Shown in pieces: positions 18,647 through 27,834 of a DNA stretch of 64,000 bases (within the stretch, counting starts at the first letter, position 1; each line of letters begins with the position of its first letter). The position numbers were made by a program, and so were the translations under genes. Below the pieces are notes generated by a model. It saw nothing but the letters and a program-made list of their open reading frames with translations. It was not told where the DNA came from and searched no databases. The stretch is from Gluconobacter kanchanaburiensis NBRC 103587. Its GTDB lineage: Bacteria; Pseudomonadota; Alphaproteobacteria; Acetobacterales; Acetobacteraceae. The DNA lies in assembly GCF_007988905.1 (NCBI RefSeq), contig NZ_BJVA01000011.1, positions 1 through 64,000 of the forward strand. Reading direction: 5' to 3'.

Positions 18647-20174
18647 CGTTTTCTGCCTTCGCCGAGTCGGAGCCTTCACCATCGAACCAGTGAGCACGGG
18701 CCGCCATGATGATTTCATTGGCCGCGTCCTCATCGAGAGCATCTTCGCCAAGAATTTCCACCAGTTCGTCACCGGCCAGATCCGCAAGGTCATCAAGCGT
18801 CTTCACGCCCTTTTCACCCAGCGTCACCAGCATCTGGTTGGTGAAGGTCCCCAGTTCGGCCACATCGTCCGTCACGCCCAGCGCCTTACGCTGATCGTCC
18901 AGAGCCTGTTCCTTGCTGGCCAGATAGTCATTGGCACGTGCCATGAGCTCGTCAGCCACGCTCTCGTCGAAGCCTTCGATATCATTCAGCTCCGTCGGGT
19001 CCGTATAGGCAAGCTCCTCGATTGTGTGGAAGCCTTCCGTCACCAGAAGCCCCGCGATCACGTCATCAACATCCAACGCTTCGACAAACTGCGAAGAGCG
19101 CTTGCGGAACTCTTCCTGGCGACGTTCCGATTCCTCGGCTTCCGTCAGGATATCGATATCCCAGCGGGTCAACTGGCTGGCAAGACGCACGTTCTGTCCA
19201 CGACGACCAATGGCGAGCGAAAGCTGCTCGTCGGGCACTACGACCTCGACGCGACCCGCTTCCTCATCCATCACCACCTTGCTGACTTCAGCCGGAGCCA
19301 GAGCATTGACGACGAAGGTCGCAGCCTGCGGGCTCCAGGGGATGATGTCGATTTTTTCGCCCTGCAGCTCAGCCACGACGGCCTGAACGCGGGAGCCGCG
19401 CATACCGACGCAGGCACCGACGGGGTCGATCGCCGCATCGCGCGAGATCACGGCCATCTTGGCGCGCGATCCCGGATCACGGGAAACGGCCTTGATCTCG
19501 ATGATCCCGTCATAGATTTCCGGCACTTCCTGTGCGAACAGCTTCGCGAGGAAGGCCGGATGCGTGCGGGACAGGAAGATCTGCGGGCCACGCGGCTCGT
19601 CACGCACATCATAGATGTAAGCGCGGACGCGATCGGAATTACGGAAAGACTCGCGAGGGATCAGCTCATCGCGACGCAGCAGGGCTTCCGTATGGCCGAT
19701 CTCAACCATGAGGTTGCCGTATTCAGTCCGCTTGACGGTCCCATTGACGATTTCGCCCACGCGGTCCTTGAACTCGTTGTACTGGCGCTTGCGCTCGTAT
19801 TCACGCACGCGCTGCACGATGACCTGCTTGGCCGTCTGCGCGGCAATGCGTCCGAAATCGATCGGAGGAAGCGGATCAACCAGATGCTCGCCAGCCTGGA
19901 TTTCAGGCTGGAACTTCCGTGCGATGTGCAGCGGGATCTGCGTGTCTTCGTTCTCGACCTGCTCGACCGCTTCGGTCCAGCGGCTCAGACGGACTTCGCC
20001 GCTCTTGCGGTCGATCGTCGCGCGGATGTCTTTTTCATGCCCGTACTTCGCACGGCCAGCCTTCTGGATGGCCTGCTCCATGGCTTCGAGCACTTCCTCG
20101 CGGTCGATATTCTTCTCGCGGGAAACTGCATCGGCAACCAGCAGCAGTTCGGGACGTGTAACAGACGTGTCCAT
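18621..20174 (-). CDS. nusA: Transcription termination/antitermination protein NusA
   Basis: A 517-residue protein with the N-terminal RNA-polymerase-binding domain ([20 protein letters not shown]), S1 domain (about 135-200, [21 protein letters not shown]), and two KH domains ([27 protein letters not shown]). The C-terminal region carries two acidic AR-type helical repeats ([39 protein letters not shown]). These usually contact the alpha subunit or lambda N. NusA governs pausing, termination and rRNA antitermination. It lies 34 bp after rimP. Confidence 0.98.
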   Translation of the reverse strand: MDTSVTRPELLLVADAVSREKNIDREEVLEAMEQAIQKAGRAKYGHEKDIRATIDRKSGEVRLSRWTEAVEQVENEDTQIPLHIARKFQPEIQAGEHLVDPLPPIDFGRIAAQTAKQVIVQRVREYERKRQYNEFKDRVGEIVNGTVKRTEYGNLMVEIGHTEALLRRDELIPRESFRNSDRVRAYIYDVRDEPRGPQIFLSRTHPAFLAKLFAQEVPEIYDGIIEIKAVSRDPGSRAKMAVISRDAAIDPVGACVGMRGSRVQAVVAELQGEKIDIIPWSPQAATFVVNALAPAEVSKVVMDEEAGRVEVVVPDEQLSLAIGRRGQNVRLASQLTRWDIDILTEAEESERRQEEFRKRSSQFVEALDVDDVIAGLLVTEGFHTIEELAYTDPTELNDIEGFDESVADELMARANDYLASKEQALDDQRKALGVTDDVAELGTFTNQMLVTLGEKGVKTLDDLADLAGDELVEILGEDALDEDAANEIIMAARAHWFDGEGSDSAKAENGDGESTDV

Positions 20175-20208
20175 CAGATCGGACCTCCAGCCAGCATGAA
20201 ACGGGTCA

Positions 20209-20820
20209 TCACTTCTTTCCCGGCTTCTTCGGATTCAGTTTGGGCGCCTGGCGCGCTTCTTCGCCATCTTCCCCTTCGGAACTCACCCCTGCAAGAGCGG
20301 CACTCGCTTCGATCAACGCATCGGTCAGGACCAAACGCGCCTTTCGGATGTCCACCAGCGGCAGGACGGCCTCGGTCCCATCGTCGAGACGAATGATGGC
20401 ATTCCCGTCACGCGCGCCCATCACCGTTCCAGAAAAACGGCGCCGGCCATTGAGAGGAACGTCCAGCTCGGCCTTGGCAAGATGACCGGCGAATCGCTCC
20501 CAGTCCTTGGCACGTGTCAGGGGGCGGTCGATCCCTGCGGACGACACCTCCAGCATCCACGCACCCGGGATCGGGTCGTCAACGTCCAGGATGGCGCCAG
20601 CAGCGTGGCTGATTTGCTCACAGTCTTCCACCGAGATCAGGGAACCGTTCGCACGGTCCGCCATGATCTGGATCGTGGGCGTGTCCCGACCCAGAACGGA
20701 CAGACGCACGAGCTCATAGCCCAGATCGGCCAGCGTCGGTGCGATCCGTTCCGCGATACGGGCTTCCAGCCCCGTAAGGTGGGGCAGTTCGATGTCGGAA
20801 GAGGCGTTCTGCTGAGACAA
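20209..20820 (-). CDS. rimP: Ribosome maturation factor RimP
   Basis: A 203-residue protein with the RimP N-domain ([24 protein letters not shown], then [15 protein letters not shown], and the signature [12 protein letters not shown]) and the SH3-like C-domain ([20 protein letters not shown]). A Lys/Pro-rich tail ends it. It is needed for 30S maturation. The start is TTG 20820; an in-frame TGA lies seven codons upstream, so nothing longer is possible. There is no SD before this TTG. The space is taken by a terminator-like hairpin, so control at this junction is likely. Confidence 0.93.
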   Translation of the reverse strand: MSQQNASSDIELPHLTGLEARIAERIAPTLADLGYELVRLSVLGRDTPTIQIMADRANGSLISVEDCEQISHAAGAILDVDDPIPGAWMLEVSSAGIDRPLTRAKDWERFAGHLAKAELDVPLNGRRRFSGTVMGARDGNAIIRLDDGTEAVLPLVDIRKARLVLTDALIEASAALAGVSSEGEDGEEARQAPKLNPKKPGKK

Positions 20821-20823
20821 GAC

Positions 20824-20849
20824 AAAAAAGGCGGCCCGTCAGGGCCACC
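20824..20849 (-). promoter_or_regulatory. Attenuator-like hairpin in the rimP operon leader
   Basis: On the reverse strand GGUGGCCC/GGGCCGCC (8 bp, one G-U) with a UGAC loop is followed directly by TTTTTT, three bases before the TTG start of rimP. It has the form of an intrinsic terminator at the head of the rimP-nusA-ylxR-infB-rbfA operon. Attenuator-type leaders have been predicted before rimP in other proteobacteria. Upstream, 20885-20935 holds another GC stem (GGAGC/GCTCC) and a GGGGAGGTGA SD-like block. Confidence 0.65.
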
Positions 20850-21036
20850 CCCCAAATGAGCGGAAGATGAATGGAATGAACCTTATGTAAGTCACCTCCC
20901 CTCAGGACGCAAGAGGAGCGCAAATTCCGTGCTCCCTAAAGCTCTTACCCATTGGGCGAGTCGAAAGATTTGTTTACATTCCCATACTGCGAAAGCCCTT
21001 GTCTTCGGACGCCTTCGGGAGTGAGATGGTTCTGAA

Positions 21037-21648
21037 ATGAATTCTCAGTACGAGCCCCGTCCAGAGCCGCGCGCCCAGCCACTGCCCTCCGAACCAGCAC
21101 CCCGCAGCCGAGCGCTGTGGGGCGGAGGCGGGCTGATCGCCGCTCTGACGGTCGGGGCCGGAGCCTTTTTCTACACGCACAATACATCGGCGCCACCCGT
21201 CTCTGCGGCCTCACCGCCGTCCCAAAGCACGCCAGCCGTACCGGCCGCCCAAACCGCCGCGGTCCAGCTTTCGATGCTTCCCCCCGCAAGGGCCCCGGCC
21301 GCTCTCGCAAAAAGCGGCTTCAGCCCTGCCGACCGCGCTCGCATTCTCGCAGCAGTGAAGGACGGCAAGATGCGGCTCGTGGAAATGCCGGTACTGGATG
21401 CGTCAGGAGCAGTAGGCCAGACCATTGACGTCACGGTCTCGGGCCTGACACAGCGCGTCGTCCTGACGGGCAAGTTCCAGCATCTGGTCATTCCCATCGT
21501 CGAAGCCGGTCAGATCCTCATCACACCTGTCAGCATGCCACATGCTCCCGCCCTGATTATCGGAGCACTGACAGCCCTCGGCCCAGAAGCCCTGCCCGCC
21601 CTGATGACGCTCGACCAGCGCGTCCTGCTCAACGTGATCGTCCAGTAA
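21037..21648 (+). CDS. Bitopic membrane protein of unknown family (cassette gene A)
   Basis: 203 residues. A proline-rich cytoplasmic start of about 27 residues is followed by one transmembrane helix (about 28-46, GGGGLIAALTVGAGAFFY). A Pro/Ala/Ser-rich linker (about 50-80) leads to a C-terminal domain of about 120 residues expected in the periplasm. That domain has SGFSPADRARILAAVKDGK, a beta-rich core (IDVTVSGLTQRVVLTGKF, then HLVIPIVEAGQILITPV) and a helical end. I recognise no family. The gene is 12 bp before the AAA+ gene and shares its strand and likely transcript. It diverges from rimP over a 216-bp gap. Confidence 0.72.
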   Translation: MNSQYEPRPEPRAQPLPSEPAPRSRALWGGGGLIAALTVGAGAFFYTHNTSAPPVSAASPPSQSTPAVPAAQTAAVQLSMLPPARAPAALAKSGFSPADRARILAAVKDGKMRLVEMPVLDASGAVGQTIDVTVSGLTQRVVLTGKFQHLVIPIVEAGQILITPVSMPHAPALIIGALTALGPEALPALMTLDQRVLLNVIVQ

Positions 21649-21660
21649 GGAACCGCCCCG

Positions 21661-22935
21661 GTGTTCAAGTCTCTCGTTCCCATGCTCAACCGGGCCATGC
21701 CGCTAATGATGGCGGCCTTCCTCATTCTGGCAGTGATTCAGGTAGCGGTCATGCTACACTTGTCGCTGAACGGGCTGTGGGCCGCCATCGAGTGGGGACG
21801 GCGTTTCTATCTTCCGCTGGCAGGCATCGGTGCCCTTCTGACTGTCACGGGACTGGCGTATGAAACGTCAGCCGAAAAACTGGCGCGGCGCGGACTGCGC
21901 CGCAGGAAAGGTCTCATCATGGATGTTCTCAGCCGTCTGACAAACCGCGGAGCCCTTGAAGAGCTCATGGCCCGCGAACAGCGCGAAACCGTCATCGACG
22001 CCGACGAACTGGCCGCCTCGCTGCGTGCCCGCGTCATCGGACAGGATCAGGTCTGCGAAGACATCGCCCAGCAGATGCGCCGCCGCCTGGCCCTTCAGGT
22101 CCGCGGCAAACCCGTCGGCATCTTCCTGCTCGCTGGCCCTCCAGGCACCGGAAAAACATATCTGGCCAAGCAGATGGCCAAGCAGATGGAACGCCCCCTG
22201 CTGCATTTCGACATGACGCAGATGTCGAGCGCCCATGCCGCAACCCAGCTTTTCGGCTCACCCAAGGGCTATGTGGGTTCAGACACCTTCGGCAAGCTGA
22301 CAGGCGGCCTCAAGGATCATCCGGATGCCGTGGTGCTGCTCGACGAGATCGAAAAAGCCCATCCGGACGTCTTCAAGAAGTTCCTCACAGCCTGGAACGA
22401 CGGCCATGTTACGGAAGCCTCCACGGGTGAACAGGTTTCGACCACCCGCGCAATCTTCATGCTGACATCCAACGTCGCAACCGAGGCTCTCACCGAAATC
22501 GCCGATCGCCTCGTCAACGAACCTGAGAAGATGCGTGCCGAATCGGTGGAGGCTCTACGCAAGTCCGGCTTCGCCCCCGAGGTGCTGAACCGTCTGGACC
22601 GTATTTTCATTTTCCGTGCACTGCGCGGATTGGATCTGGCCCGCGTCGCTGCACTCGAAATCGAAGCCATGATCGAAGGCTATGGCCTGCATGTGGAAAC
22701 CGGCGGCATCGATGCCGGAGTACTGTTCCAGGTCATGGTCAAGCAGAAGAATCTCGGTACCGGCGCGAGCGCACGCGATCTTGTCCGCTCCATCGAGGAT
22801 ATGGTCAGCGAAAGCCTTATCGTCGCCCGTCAGCAGGGCGCCAAGCGCGTCCGTCTCGTCACACAGGAGGACGGCACGGTCGTCACCGAGATTGCCAGCG
22901 ACACAGAAACCCAGCTTGGCCGGGTGAGCCACTGA
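21661..22935 (+). CDS. Membrane-anchored Clp/Hsp100 D2-type AAA+ ATPase (cassette gene B)
   Basis: 424 residues from GTG 21661, with AAGGA 9 nt upstream. Two transmembrane helices (about 13-36 and 49-70) anchor it. A single AAA+ module of the ClpA/ClpB second-domain type follows: RVIGQDQVCEDIAQQMRRRL, Walker A GPPGTGKT, pore-loop GYVGSD, Walker B VVLLDEIEKAHPDVF, sensor-1 FMLTSN, Arg-finger region EVLNRLDRIF and sensor-2 GASARDLVRSI. It lacks the Clp N-domain, D1, the M-domain and any clear ClpP-docking IGF loop. The intact pore Tyr suggests polypeptide threading. FtsH is excluded, as there is no M41 protease domain. Confidence 0.85.
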   Translation: MFKSLVPMLNRAMPLMMAAFLILAVIQVAVMLHLSLNGLWAAIEWGRRFYLPLAGIGALLTVTGLAYETSAEKLARRGLRRRKGLIMDVLSRLTNRGALEELMAREQRETVIDADELAASLRARVIGQDQVCEDIAQQMRRRLALQVRGKPVGIFLLAGPPGTGKTYLAKQMAKQMERPLLHFDMTQMSSAHAATQLFGSPKGYVGSDTFGKLTGGLKDHPDAVVLLDEIEKAHPDVFKKFLTAWNDGHVTEASTGEQVSTTRAIFMLTSNVATEALTEIADRLVNEPEKMRAESVEALRKSGFAPEVLNRLDRIFIFRALRGLDLARVAALEIEAMIEGYGLHVETGGIDAGVLFQVMVKQKNLGTGASARDLVRSIEDMVSESLIVARQQGAKRVRLVTQEDGTVVTEIASDTETQLGRVSH

Positions 22936-22938
22936 TCC

Positions 22939-23883
22939 ATGACGGCATTCGGACGGCTCTGGCGACGCGCGCCGCTCTGGCGCACAAGCGTAATCATAAC
23001 GGTAGGCGCGCTCGGCATGGCCGCCTTCTATCCCACGCCGGCGCTCAAAAAGGCCATGCCGTGGCTTCCAGGCCACCTGCCCGGGACGACACCATATAAT
23101 GCGGCGGGCGGCGCACCACAGCCGAGTGAACAACAAGGCGGCCAGCCCGGCGGCGCTCCGGGTCTGGGAGATCAGATCGGCGTGCCCGATCCCGGCATTG
23201 CCCAGCATGGCAGCATCACCATCGCCGGGCGCACCCTACCGCTTCCCGCCGGTGACTGGCATCCGATCCTGACAGCCCGGAGCGGAGCGCATGGTGAACT
23301 GTCCCAACAGGTTCTGGCCCGCACTGATCGCGGTGTCGTCTCCGGCGTCATCGTGGTCCGTGCCACGCAGCAGCCCGTCCCGGCCGATCTGGCAGAGCAG
23401 CTTGAAACGCCATGTCATGATGACCGGGACTATGCGTCCCATATTTCCGACAGGGCCGGCGTATCGCAGGAATGCAGCTACACCAGCAATGCCGTGCTCG
23501 AAAACCAGAGTGTGAGCACAGATCCGTTCATAACGGCGGCGTTTTCGCGGATGCGCACCCTGGGGTTCCCGATCCCGAGCCTGATGATCAATGTCGGCTG
23601 GTATTATGCGGCGGCGGCAGGCAAGGGCACCGCTCATATCGAAACGGTGGAAACGCTCGTCGCCCCGATCGAGCATGGATCACGCCAGCTTCTGGCGCCA
23701 CCGCAGTACTGGAACAAGGCTTCGGTTCACAAGAATCCTGATGCAGCTCAGTTCATCGATGCACTGGATCGATGGATGATTGGCTGGTCCCGGGTTCTGC
23801 GGCAGGGCTTCGATGGTACTTTGAATCCGGCCACACTGGTGCCGCCCCTCATCAACGACCCGTCCGCCCCCCGGCCGGCCTGA
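22939..23883 (+). CDS. Bitopic membrane protein of unknown family (cassette gene C)
   Basis: 314 residues starting 3 nt after the AAA+ stop. One N-terminal helix (about 15-32, TSVIITVGALGMAAFYP) is followed by a Pro/Gly/Gln-rich linker (about 50-80). A large presumed periplasmic domain follows, with GSITIAGRTLPLPAGDWHPI, VVSGVIVVRATQQPV and two Cys (CHDD and CSYTSN, about 29 apart) that could form a disulfide. The C-terminal half is aromatic-rich (LMINVGWYYAAAAGKG; WMIGWSRVLRQGF). No family is recognised. The tight spacing argues for one complex with the two preceding proteins. Confidence 0.72.
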   Translation: MTAFGRLWRRAPLWRTSVIITVGALGMAAFYPTPALKKAMPWLPGHLPGTTPYNAAGGAPQPSEQQGGQPGGAPGLGDQIGVPDPGIAQHGSITIAGRTLPLPAGDWHPILTARSGAHGELSQQVLARTDRGVVSGVIVVRATQQPVPADLAEQLETPCHDDRDYASHISDRAGVSQECSYTSNAVLENQSVSTDPFITAAFSRMRTLGFPIPSLMINVGWYYAAAAGKGTAHIETVETLVAPIEHGSRQLLAPPQYWNKASVHKNPDAAQFIDALDRWMIGWSRVLRQGFDGTLNPATLVPPLINDPSAPRPA

Positions 23884-23925
23884 ACGGGCCAAGCCGGAGT
23901 GGATCAGGCCGGGATCTCACGGATC

Positions 23926-25455
23926 TTAGTGGTGCCCGGTTCCTGAAAATCCCCGCCCCAGACGCCGCTCCGCCATCCGGGCCAGACGCACGAACGGCAG
24001 TCCGAGCAGGAGATACGCCAGCCCGACCATGATCCCCGTTCCGAAATAATCGTAATAAGTGGAAGACAGCCGCACATAGGTCTGGCTCAGTTCCGTCAGC
24101 GTGATGACGGAGACGAGCGAACTGTCCTTGAGCAGCGAAATGAAGTCGTTGGTCATGACCGGCACGACCGTGCGGAACGCCTGCGGCACAATCACGAGCC
24201 TCAGCGCCTGCCAGTGCGTCATATTCAGCGCAACCGCCGCTTCCATCTGCCCACGTGGTACCGAGAGAAGCCCGGCGCGGTAGTTCTCAGCTTCATACGC
24301 CGCATAGTTCAGGCCCAGCGACAGCACGCCCGCCATGAACGGCGACAGCCGAATTCCGAAAGCCGGCAGTCCATAGAAAATGAACAGCACCTGAATCAGG
24401 AGCGGGGTTCCGCGCACGACTTCGACATACACACCCGCCACGAAGCGGAGCGGCGCTGCACCGTAATGACGTGACAGGGCCAACAGCAAACCCAGCGCCA
24501 CAGCCAGAATCATGGCCAGCGCCGACACGGCCAGCGTCATCAGCGCCGCCTGTCCGATTAGGGGGAGAAAACTCACATAACGCCGTGCCAGAACATACCA
24601 GCCGCTGCCGGTCGTGTTTGCCATGGCCTGTCGATATCGGTCCCATTCCGTTGGCGCAATATCCGGCTGGCTGGTGTCGCCCGTGTAATTCGCCATAAGC
24701 GGCGTCCACAGGTTCCAACGCGCCAGAATGCGATGCAGCGTCCCGTCCTTAATGATCTCGCCGAGCGCCGCATCCACCTGATCGCGCAGTTCCCGGTTTT
24801 CAGGCGAGAACGCAATCCCGTATTCCATGCTCCCGATCGGCTCGCCCACGAGCTTCATGTCCGGCGAGATACTGCCATAATAAAGCGCAATCGGTGCATC
24901 GAGCAGGATCGCATCCAGCCGCCCGTTCCGCAGATCCGAGAACGCATTCGTCTCTTCTTCATAGGACCGGACGTTCGAGCCACCCTGCCGACGCAGCATC
25001 CGCTCGGCTGTGGTGTCCTTGATCGTCCCGACGGTATGGCCCTTGAGGGCCTCCATCGTATCCAACCCATTCTGGTCGTTTCGGACGATGATGCGCTCAC
25101 TCGTCACATAATAAGGACGCGAGAACAGGACGGCCGCCTTGTGCTCCGGCGTCATTTCGATGCCGTCCAGCACCATCCCGTACAGCCCGCGTGACAGGCC
25201 GGGGATCAGACCGTCCCAATCATTCTGAATGAACTTCGCCTTCCGGTGCAACCGTGCGGCGATCTCGTTAACCAGTTCGTACTCGAAGCCGGTCATTTGA
25301 GATTCATGGGCCGGATCGTGGAAGACGTAAGGCACATTCGCCTCACCATCCGATGCCCAAAGCAGCTCCTGCGATGCAACGGGCGCATCTGCCAGCGCGG
25401 TGGAAACAGGGCTGATGGCAAGCGCCAACAGAAGTGCAAGAATTGTCTTCATCAC
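23926..25455 (-). CDS. Polar amino-acid ABC importer: periplasmic binding protein fused to permease
   Basis: 509 residues. After a signal sequence, residues about 30-250 form an SBP_bac_3 domain (GFEYELVNEIAARL, GLIPGLSRGLYGMVLDGIEMT, VGTIKDTTAERML, GIAFSPENRELRDQVDAAL). Residues about 290-500 form a HisMQ-type permease with the EAA-like segment (YEAENYRAGLLSVPRGQMEAA) and PQAFRTVVPVMTNDFISLLKDSS. The likely substrates are glutamine, glutamate or similar polar amino acids. The fusion ties binding protein to permease. It starts inside the stop of the ATPase gene (ATGA), so the two are coupled. It converges with cassette gene C over a 42-bp gap. Confidence 0.93.
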   Translation of the reverse strand: MMKTILALLLALAISPVSTALADAPVASQELLWASDGEANVPYVFHDPAHESQMTGFEYELVNEIAARLHRKAKFIQNDWDGLIPGLSRGLYGMVLDGIEMTPEHKAAVLFSRPYYVTSERIIVRNDQNGLDTMEALKGHTVGTIKDTTAERMLRRQGGSNVRSYEEETNAFSDLRNGRLDAILLDAPIALYYGSISPDMKLVGEPIGSMEYGIAFSPENRELRDQVDAALGEIIKDGTLHRILARWNLWTPLMANYTGDTSQPDIAPTEWDRYRQAMANTTGSGWYVLARRYVSFLPLIGQAALMTLAVSALAMILAVALGLLLALSRHYGAAPLRFVAGVYVEVVRGTPLLIQVLFIFYGLPAFGIRLSPFMAGVLSLGLNYAAYEAENYRAGLLSVPRGQMEAAVALNMTHWQALRLVIVPQAFRTVVPVMTNDFISLLKDSSLVSVITLTELSQTYVRLSSTYYDYFGTGIMVGLAYLLLGLPFVRLARMAERRLGRGFSGTGHH

Positions 25456-26198
25456 AGAAGCGTCCGCAGGAATTGACGTGTCCGTCCCTCTTTAGGGTTG
25501 GCGAACATCAGGTCCGGATCACCGCTCTCGACGATTTCACCACCTTCGACAAACAGAACACGGTCTGAAGCCGCACGCGCGAACCGCATGTCATGCGTCA
25601 CGACAAGCTGCGTCATGCCTTCGTCATCCAAAGCCCGCATCACGGACAGGACTTCCTCCGACAGTTCAGGGTCCAGCGCGGATGTCGGTTCGTCATACAG
25701 CATCACGGACGGCTTCATCGCCAGAGCGCGCGCAATGGCTGCGCGCTGCTTCTGGCCGCCCGAAAGACTGTCCGGATACCGGTCCTTGGTCGCGGCAAGA
25801 CCGACTTTCTCCAGAAGTTCACAGGCGATGGACTGGGCTTCGTCCCGCGACATCTTCTTGACCTGGATCGGCGCCATCATAACGTTGTCCAGCACCGTGC
25901 GATGGGGAAACAGGTTGAAGGCCTGAAACACCATGCCGACATGGGCGCGCAATTTATGGGCATCGATCTCGTTGGTACGGCTCCAGTGTTTTCCCGTGGA
26001 CGCAACCGTCACATCCTCGATCCGGACAGAGCCCGCATCCGGATGCTCCAGAAAGTTGAGGCAGCGCAGGAATGTGGATTTTCCACATCCCGAAGGCCCG
26101 ATCATCGAGATCAGCTCGCCGCGCTCCACATCGAGCGACAGGCCTTTCAGAACCTCGTTCCCACCAAAGGACTTGGCGATATTCCTCGCCTGCAGCAC
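25452..26198 (-). CDS. Polar amino-acid ABC transporter ATP-binding protein (GlnQ/HisP-like)
   Basis: A 248-residue ATPase with Walker A GPSGCGKST, Q-loop VFQAFNLFPH, signature LSGGQKQRAAIARAL, Walker B VMLYDEPTSALDPE and His switch VVTHDMRFA. The pattern VERGELISMIGPSGCGKSTFLRCLNFLE is that of the polar amino-acid family. It partners with the fused binding-protein/permease encoded next, with an ATGA overlap. The 235 bp upstream, up to ccmA, hold no gene. Confidence 0.95.
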   Translation of the reverse strand: MLQARNIAKSFGGNEVLKGLSLDVERGELISMIGPSGCGKSTFLRCLNFLEHPDAGSVRIEDVTVASTGKHWSRTNEIDAHKLRAHVGMVFQAFNLFPHRTVLDNVMMAPIQVKKMSRDEAQSIACELLEKVGLAATKDRYPDSLSGGQKQRAAIARALAMKPSVMLYDEPTSALDPELSEEVLSVMRALDDEGMTQLVVTHDMRFARAASDRVLFVEGGEIVESGDPDLMFANPKEGRTRQFLRTLL

Positions 26199-26433
26199 CA
26201 GATCAGCCAGTTCCGGAAACCCTCGAAAAAAGACTTACGATCACATGATCGCGCAGCCCTCATAACGGACCTGCGCCAGCGTATCGAGACCTTAATACAG
26301 AAGGCGGCACAATTCATACGATCATCATATTCGTCCGGTCCTGAGCGCGCCCCTTGCGAAGGATGTCCGCAGGGTCTCTAAAACAGAAAGACACACACCG
26401 GGACCGAGCCAGAACCCCGTATGAGACCTTTCG

Positions 26434-27069
26434 ATGACCAGCCCATCTGACTTTCCCATGCCTCCCACACCCGAACGCCTGCTTGATGTCGAGGACGTCA
26501 CGGTGTTCCGCGGGGATCGGCTGGTGCTCGACGGCGTTTCCCTAACGCTGGATGCGGGGGACGCCATGATTCTGACCGGACCGAACGGCGCGGGAAAATC
26601 CACCCTTCTGCGCACGATTTCCGGTCTGCGCCGCCCCGATTCAGGTGAGGTCATCCGTTATGGCTCCCTCGCCTGGCTCGGACACCAGGATGCCCTCAAG
26701 CCGGGGCTGACGCTGGCGCAGAACCTCGCTCTGGCTGAAAAGCTCGGCACGAGCAGTCTGGCTGACGCACTCGACGCGCTCGACCTTACGCATTTGACGG
26801 ACCTTCCCGCCCGTCTCCTGTCCTCGGGCCAGAAACGCCGCGCGGCCTTCGCCCGCGTCATGCTGTCCGGCGCTCCACTCTGGCTGCTCGACGAACCGAC
26901 GGTCGGACTAGACGTCGCCAGTATCGAGCGTCTCGGCGCCGTCATGGCCGCCCATCGCGCAAAGGGCGGTGCTATGATCGTCACGACACATGTGCCGCTT
27001 CCCCTCGACAACACCCGCTCGCACGAACTGCCCTCGCTCGCGCATGTGGAATCTTTCTGGCTGTCATGA
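26434..27069 (+). CDS. ccmA: Heme exporter ATP-binding protein CcmA
   Basis: A 211-residue short ABC ATPase with Walker A GPNGAGKST, a degenerate signature (LSSGQKRRAAFARVML) as in CcmA, Walker B LWLLDEPTVGLD and TTHVPL. The LGHQDALKPGLTLAQNL segment is typical of CcmA. With CcmB and CcmC it releases heme-loaded CcmE for cytochrome c maturation, which is important in acetic acid bacteria that rely on c-type cytochrome dehydrogenases. It overlaps ccmB by ATGA. The other ccm genes are not in this window. Confidence 0.92.
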   Translation: MTSPSDFPMPPTPERLLDVEDVTVFRGDRLVLDGVSLTLDAGDAMILTGPNGAGKSTLLRTISGLRRPDSGEVIRYGSLAWLGHQDALKPGLTLAQNLALAEKLGTSSLADALDALDLTHLTDLPARLLSSGQKRRAAFARVMLSGAPLWLLDEPTVGLDVASIERLGAVMAAHRAKGGAMIVTTHVPLPLDNTRSHELPSLAHVESFWLS

Positions 27070-27731
27070 CCGCTTTCCTCGCCCTGATCGACCGTGACCT
27101 CCGTCTGGCGTTCCGCTTCGGCGCCGATACACTGGCCTCGCTACTCTTCTTTATATTATGTGGCAGCCTGTTCCCGCTCGCCCTCGGCCCTTCGCCCGAC
27201 CTTCTGCGACATATGGGACCGGGTATCATCTGGGTGTGCGCGCTGCTGGCCTGCCTCCTGCCGCTGGACCGTCTGTTCAGCGCAGAACTCGAAGATGGCT
27301 CTCTCGATCTTCTGATGCTAACCGGCCCGGCCCCCGCCGCCGTGGCCTTCGCCAAAATGGCCGCGCACTGGCTGACAACCGGCCTGCCCCTGTTGATAGC
27401 CAGCATCCCGCTCGGCATCATGCTGGGCGTAAAAGGCTCGGAACTGCCGCTCCTGCTGTTCGGCCTTGCAATGGGGACGATGTCTCTCTCTCTTCTGGGC
27501 GGCATGGCGGCCTCGATCGTCCTCGGTGCGCGGCGTGGCGGCGTTCTGCTTCCGCTGCTTGTTCTGCCACTGGCAACGCCCGTCCTGATCTTTGGCGCGG
27601 CCTCGTCTTATGCCGGGCAGCTCGCTACATCTCCCGCCGCCAGTCTGGATCTGCTGGGAGCGTGCCTCTTCGCCTGCCTTCCGCTCTGCCCCCTCGCCGC
27701 CGGACAAGGTCTCAAGGCTGCCGTAGGCTGA
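27066..27731 (+). CDS. ccmB: Heme exporter membrane protein CcmB
   Basis: A 221-residue protein with about six membrane helices. It starts FLALIDRDLRLAFRFGADTL, like CcmB, and has the family-typical GPGIIWVCALLACLLPLDRLF, followed by ELEDGSLDLLMLTG and LPLLVLPLATPVLIFGA. It is the membrane subunit of the CcmABC complex in the inner membrane. It overlaps ccmA (ATGA). No ccmC follows: the next gene, 104 bp on, is a protease. Confidence 0.93.
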   Translation: MTAFLALIDRDLRLAFRFGADTLASLLFFILCGSLFPLALGPSPDLLRHMGPGIIWVCALLACLLPLDRLFSAELEDGSLDLLMLTGPAPAAVAFAKMAAHWLTTGLPLLIASIPLGIMLGVKGSELPLLLFGLAMGTMSLSLLGGMAASIVLGARRGGVLLPLLVLPLATPVLIFGAASSYAGQLATSPAASLDLLGACLFACLPLCPLAAGQGLKAAVG

Positions 27732-27789
27732 GAGAAATGTTATATCTTAACAGGATGTCATCCGGGGGCCTTTGACGCGATGACACCTT

Positions 27790-27820
27790 TATGAAACGAC
27801 TGGATCATATTCGTTTCATA
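27790..27820. promoter_or_regulatory. 10-bp inverted repeat before the tricorn-like gene
   Basis: TATGAAACGA (27790-27799) and its exact reverse complement TCGTTTCATA (27811-27820) flank an 11-nt spacer and end 14 nt before the ATG of the tricorn-like protease. The position overlaps the expected ribosome-binding region, so it could be an operator or an mRNA hairpin. There is no T-tract. Confidence 0.45.
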
Positions 27821-27834
27821 TCGGGATCATCGCC

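Noticed and set aside
20860-21000. Possible tRNA-like fold in the rimP leader
   Set aside because: A D-arm-like and an anticodon-arm-like stem can be drawn, but the anticodon loop lacks U33 and no acceptor stem or CCA fits.
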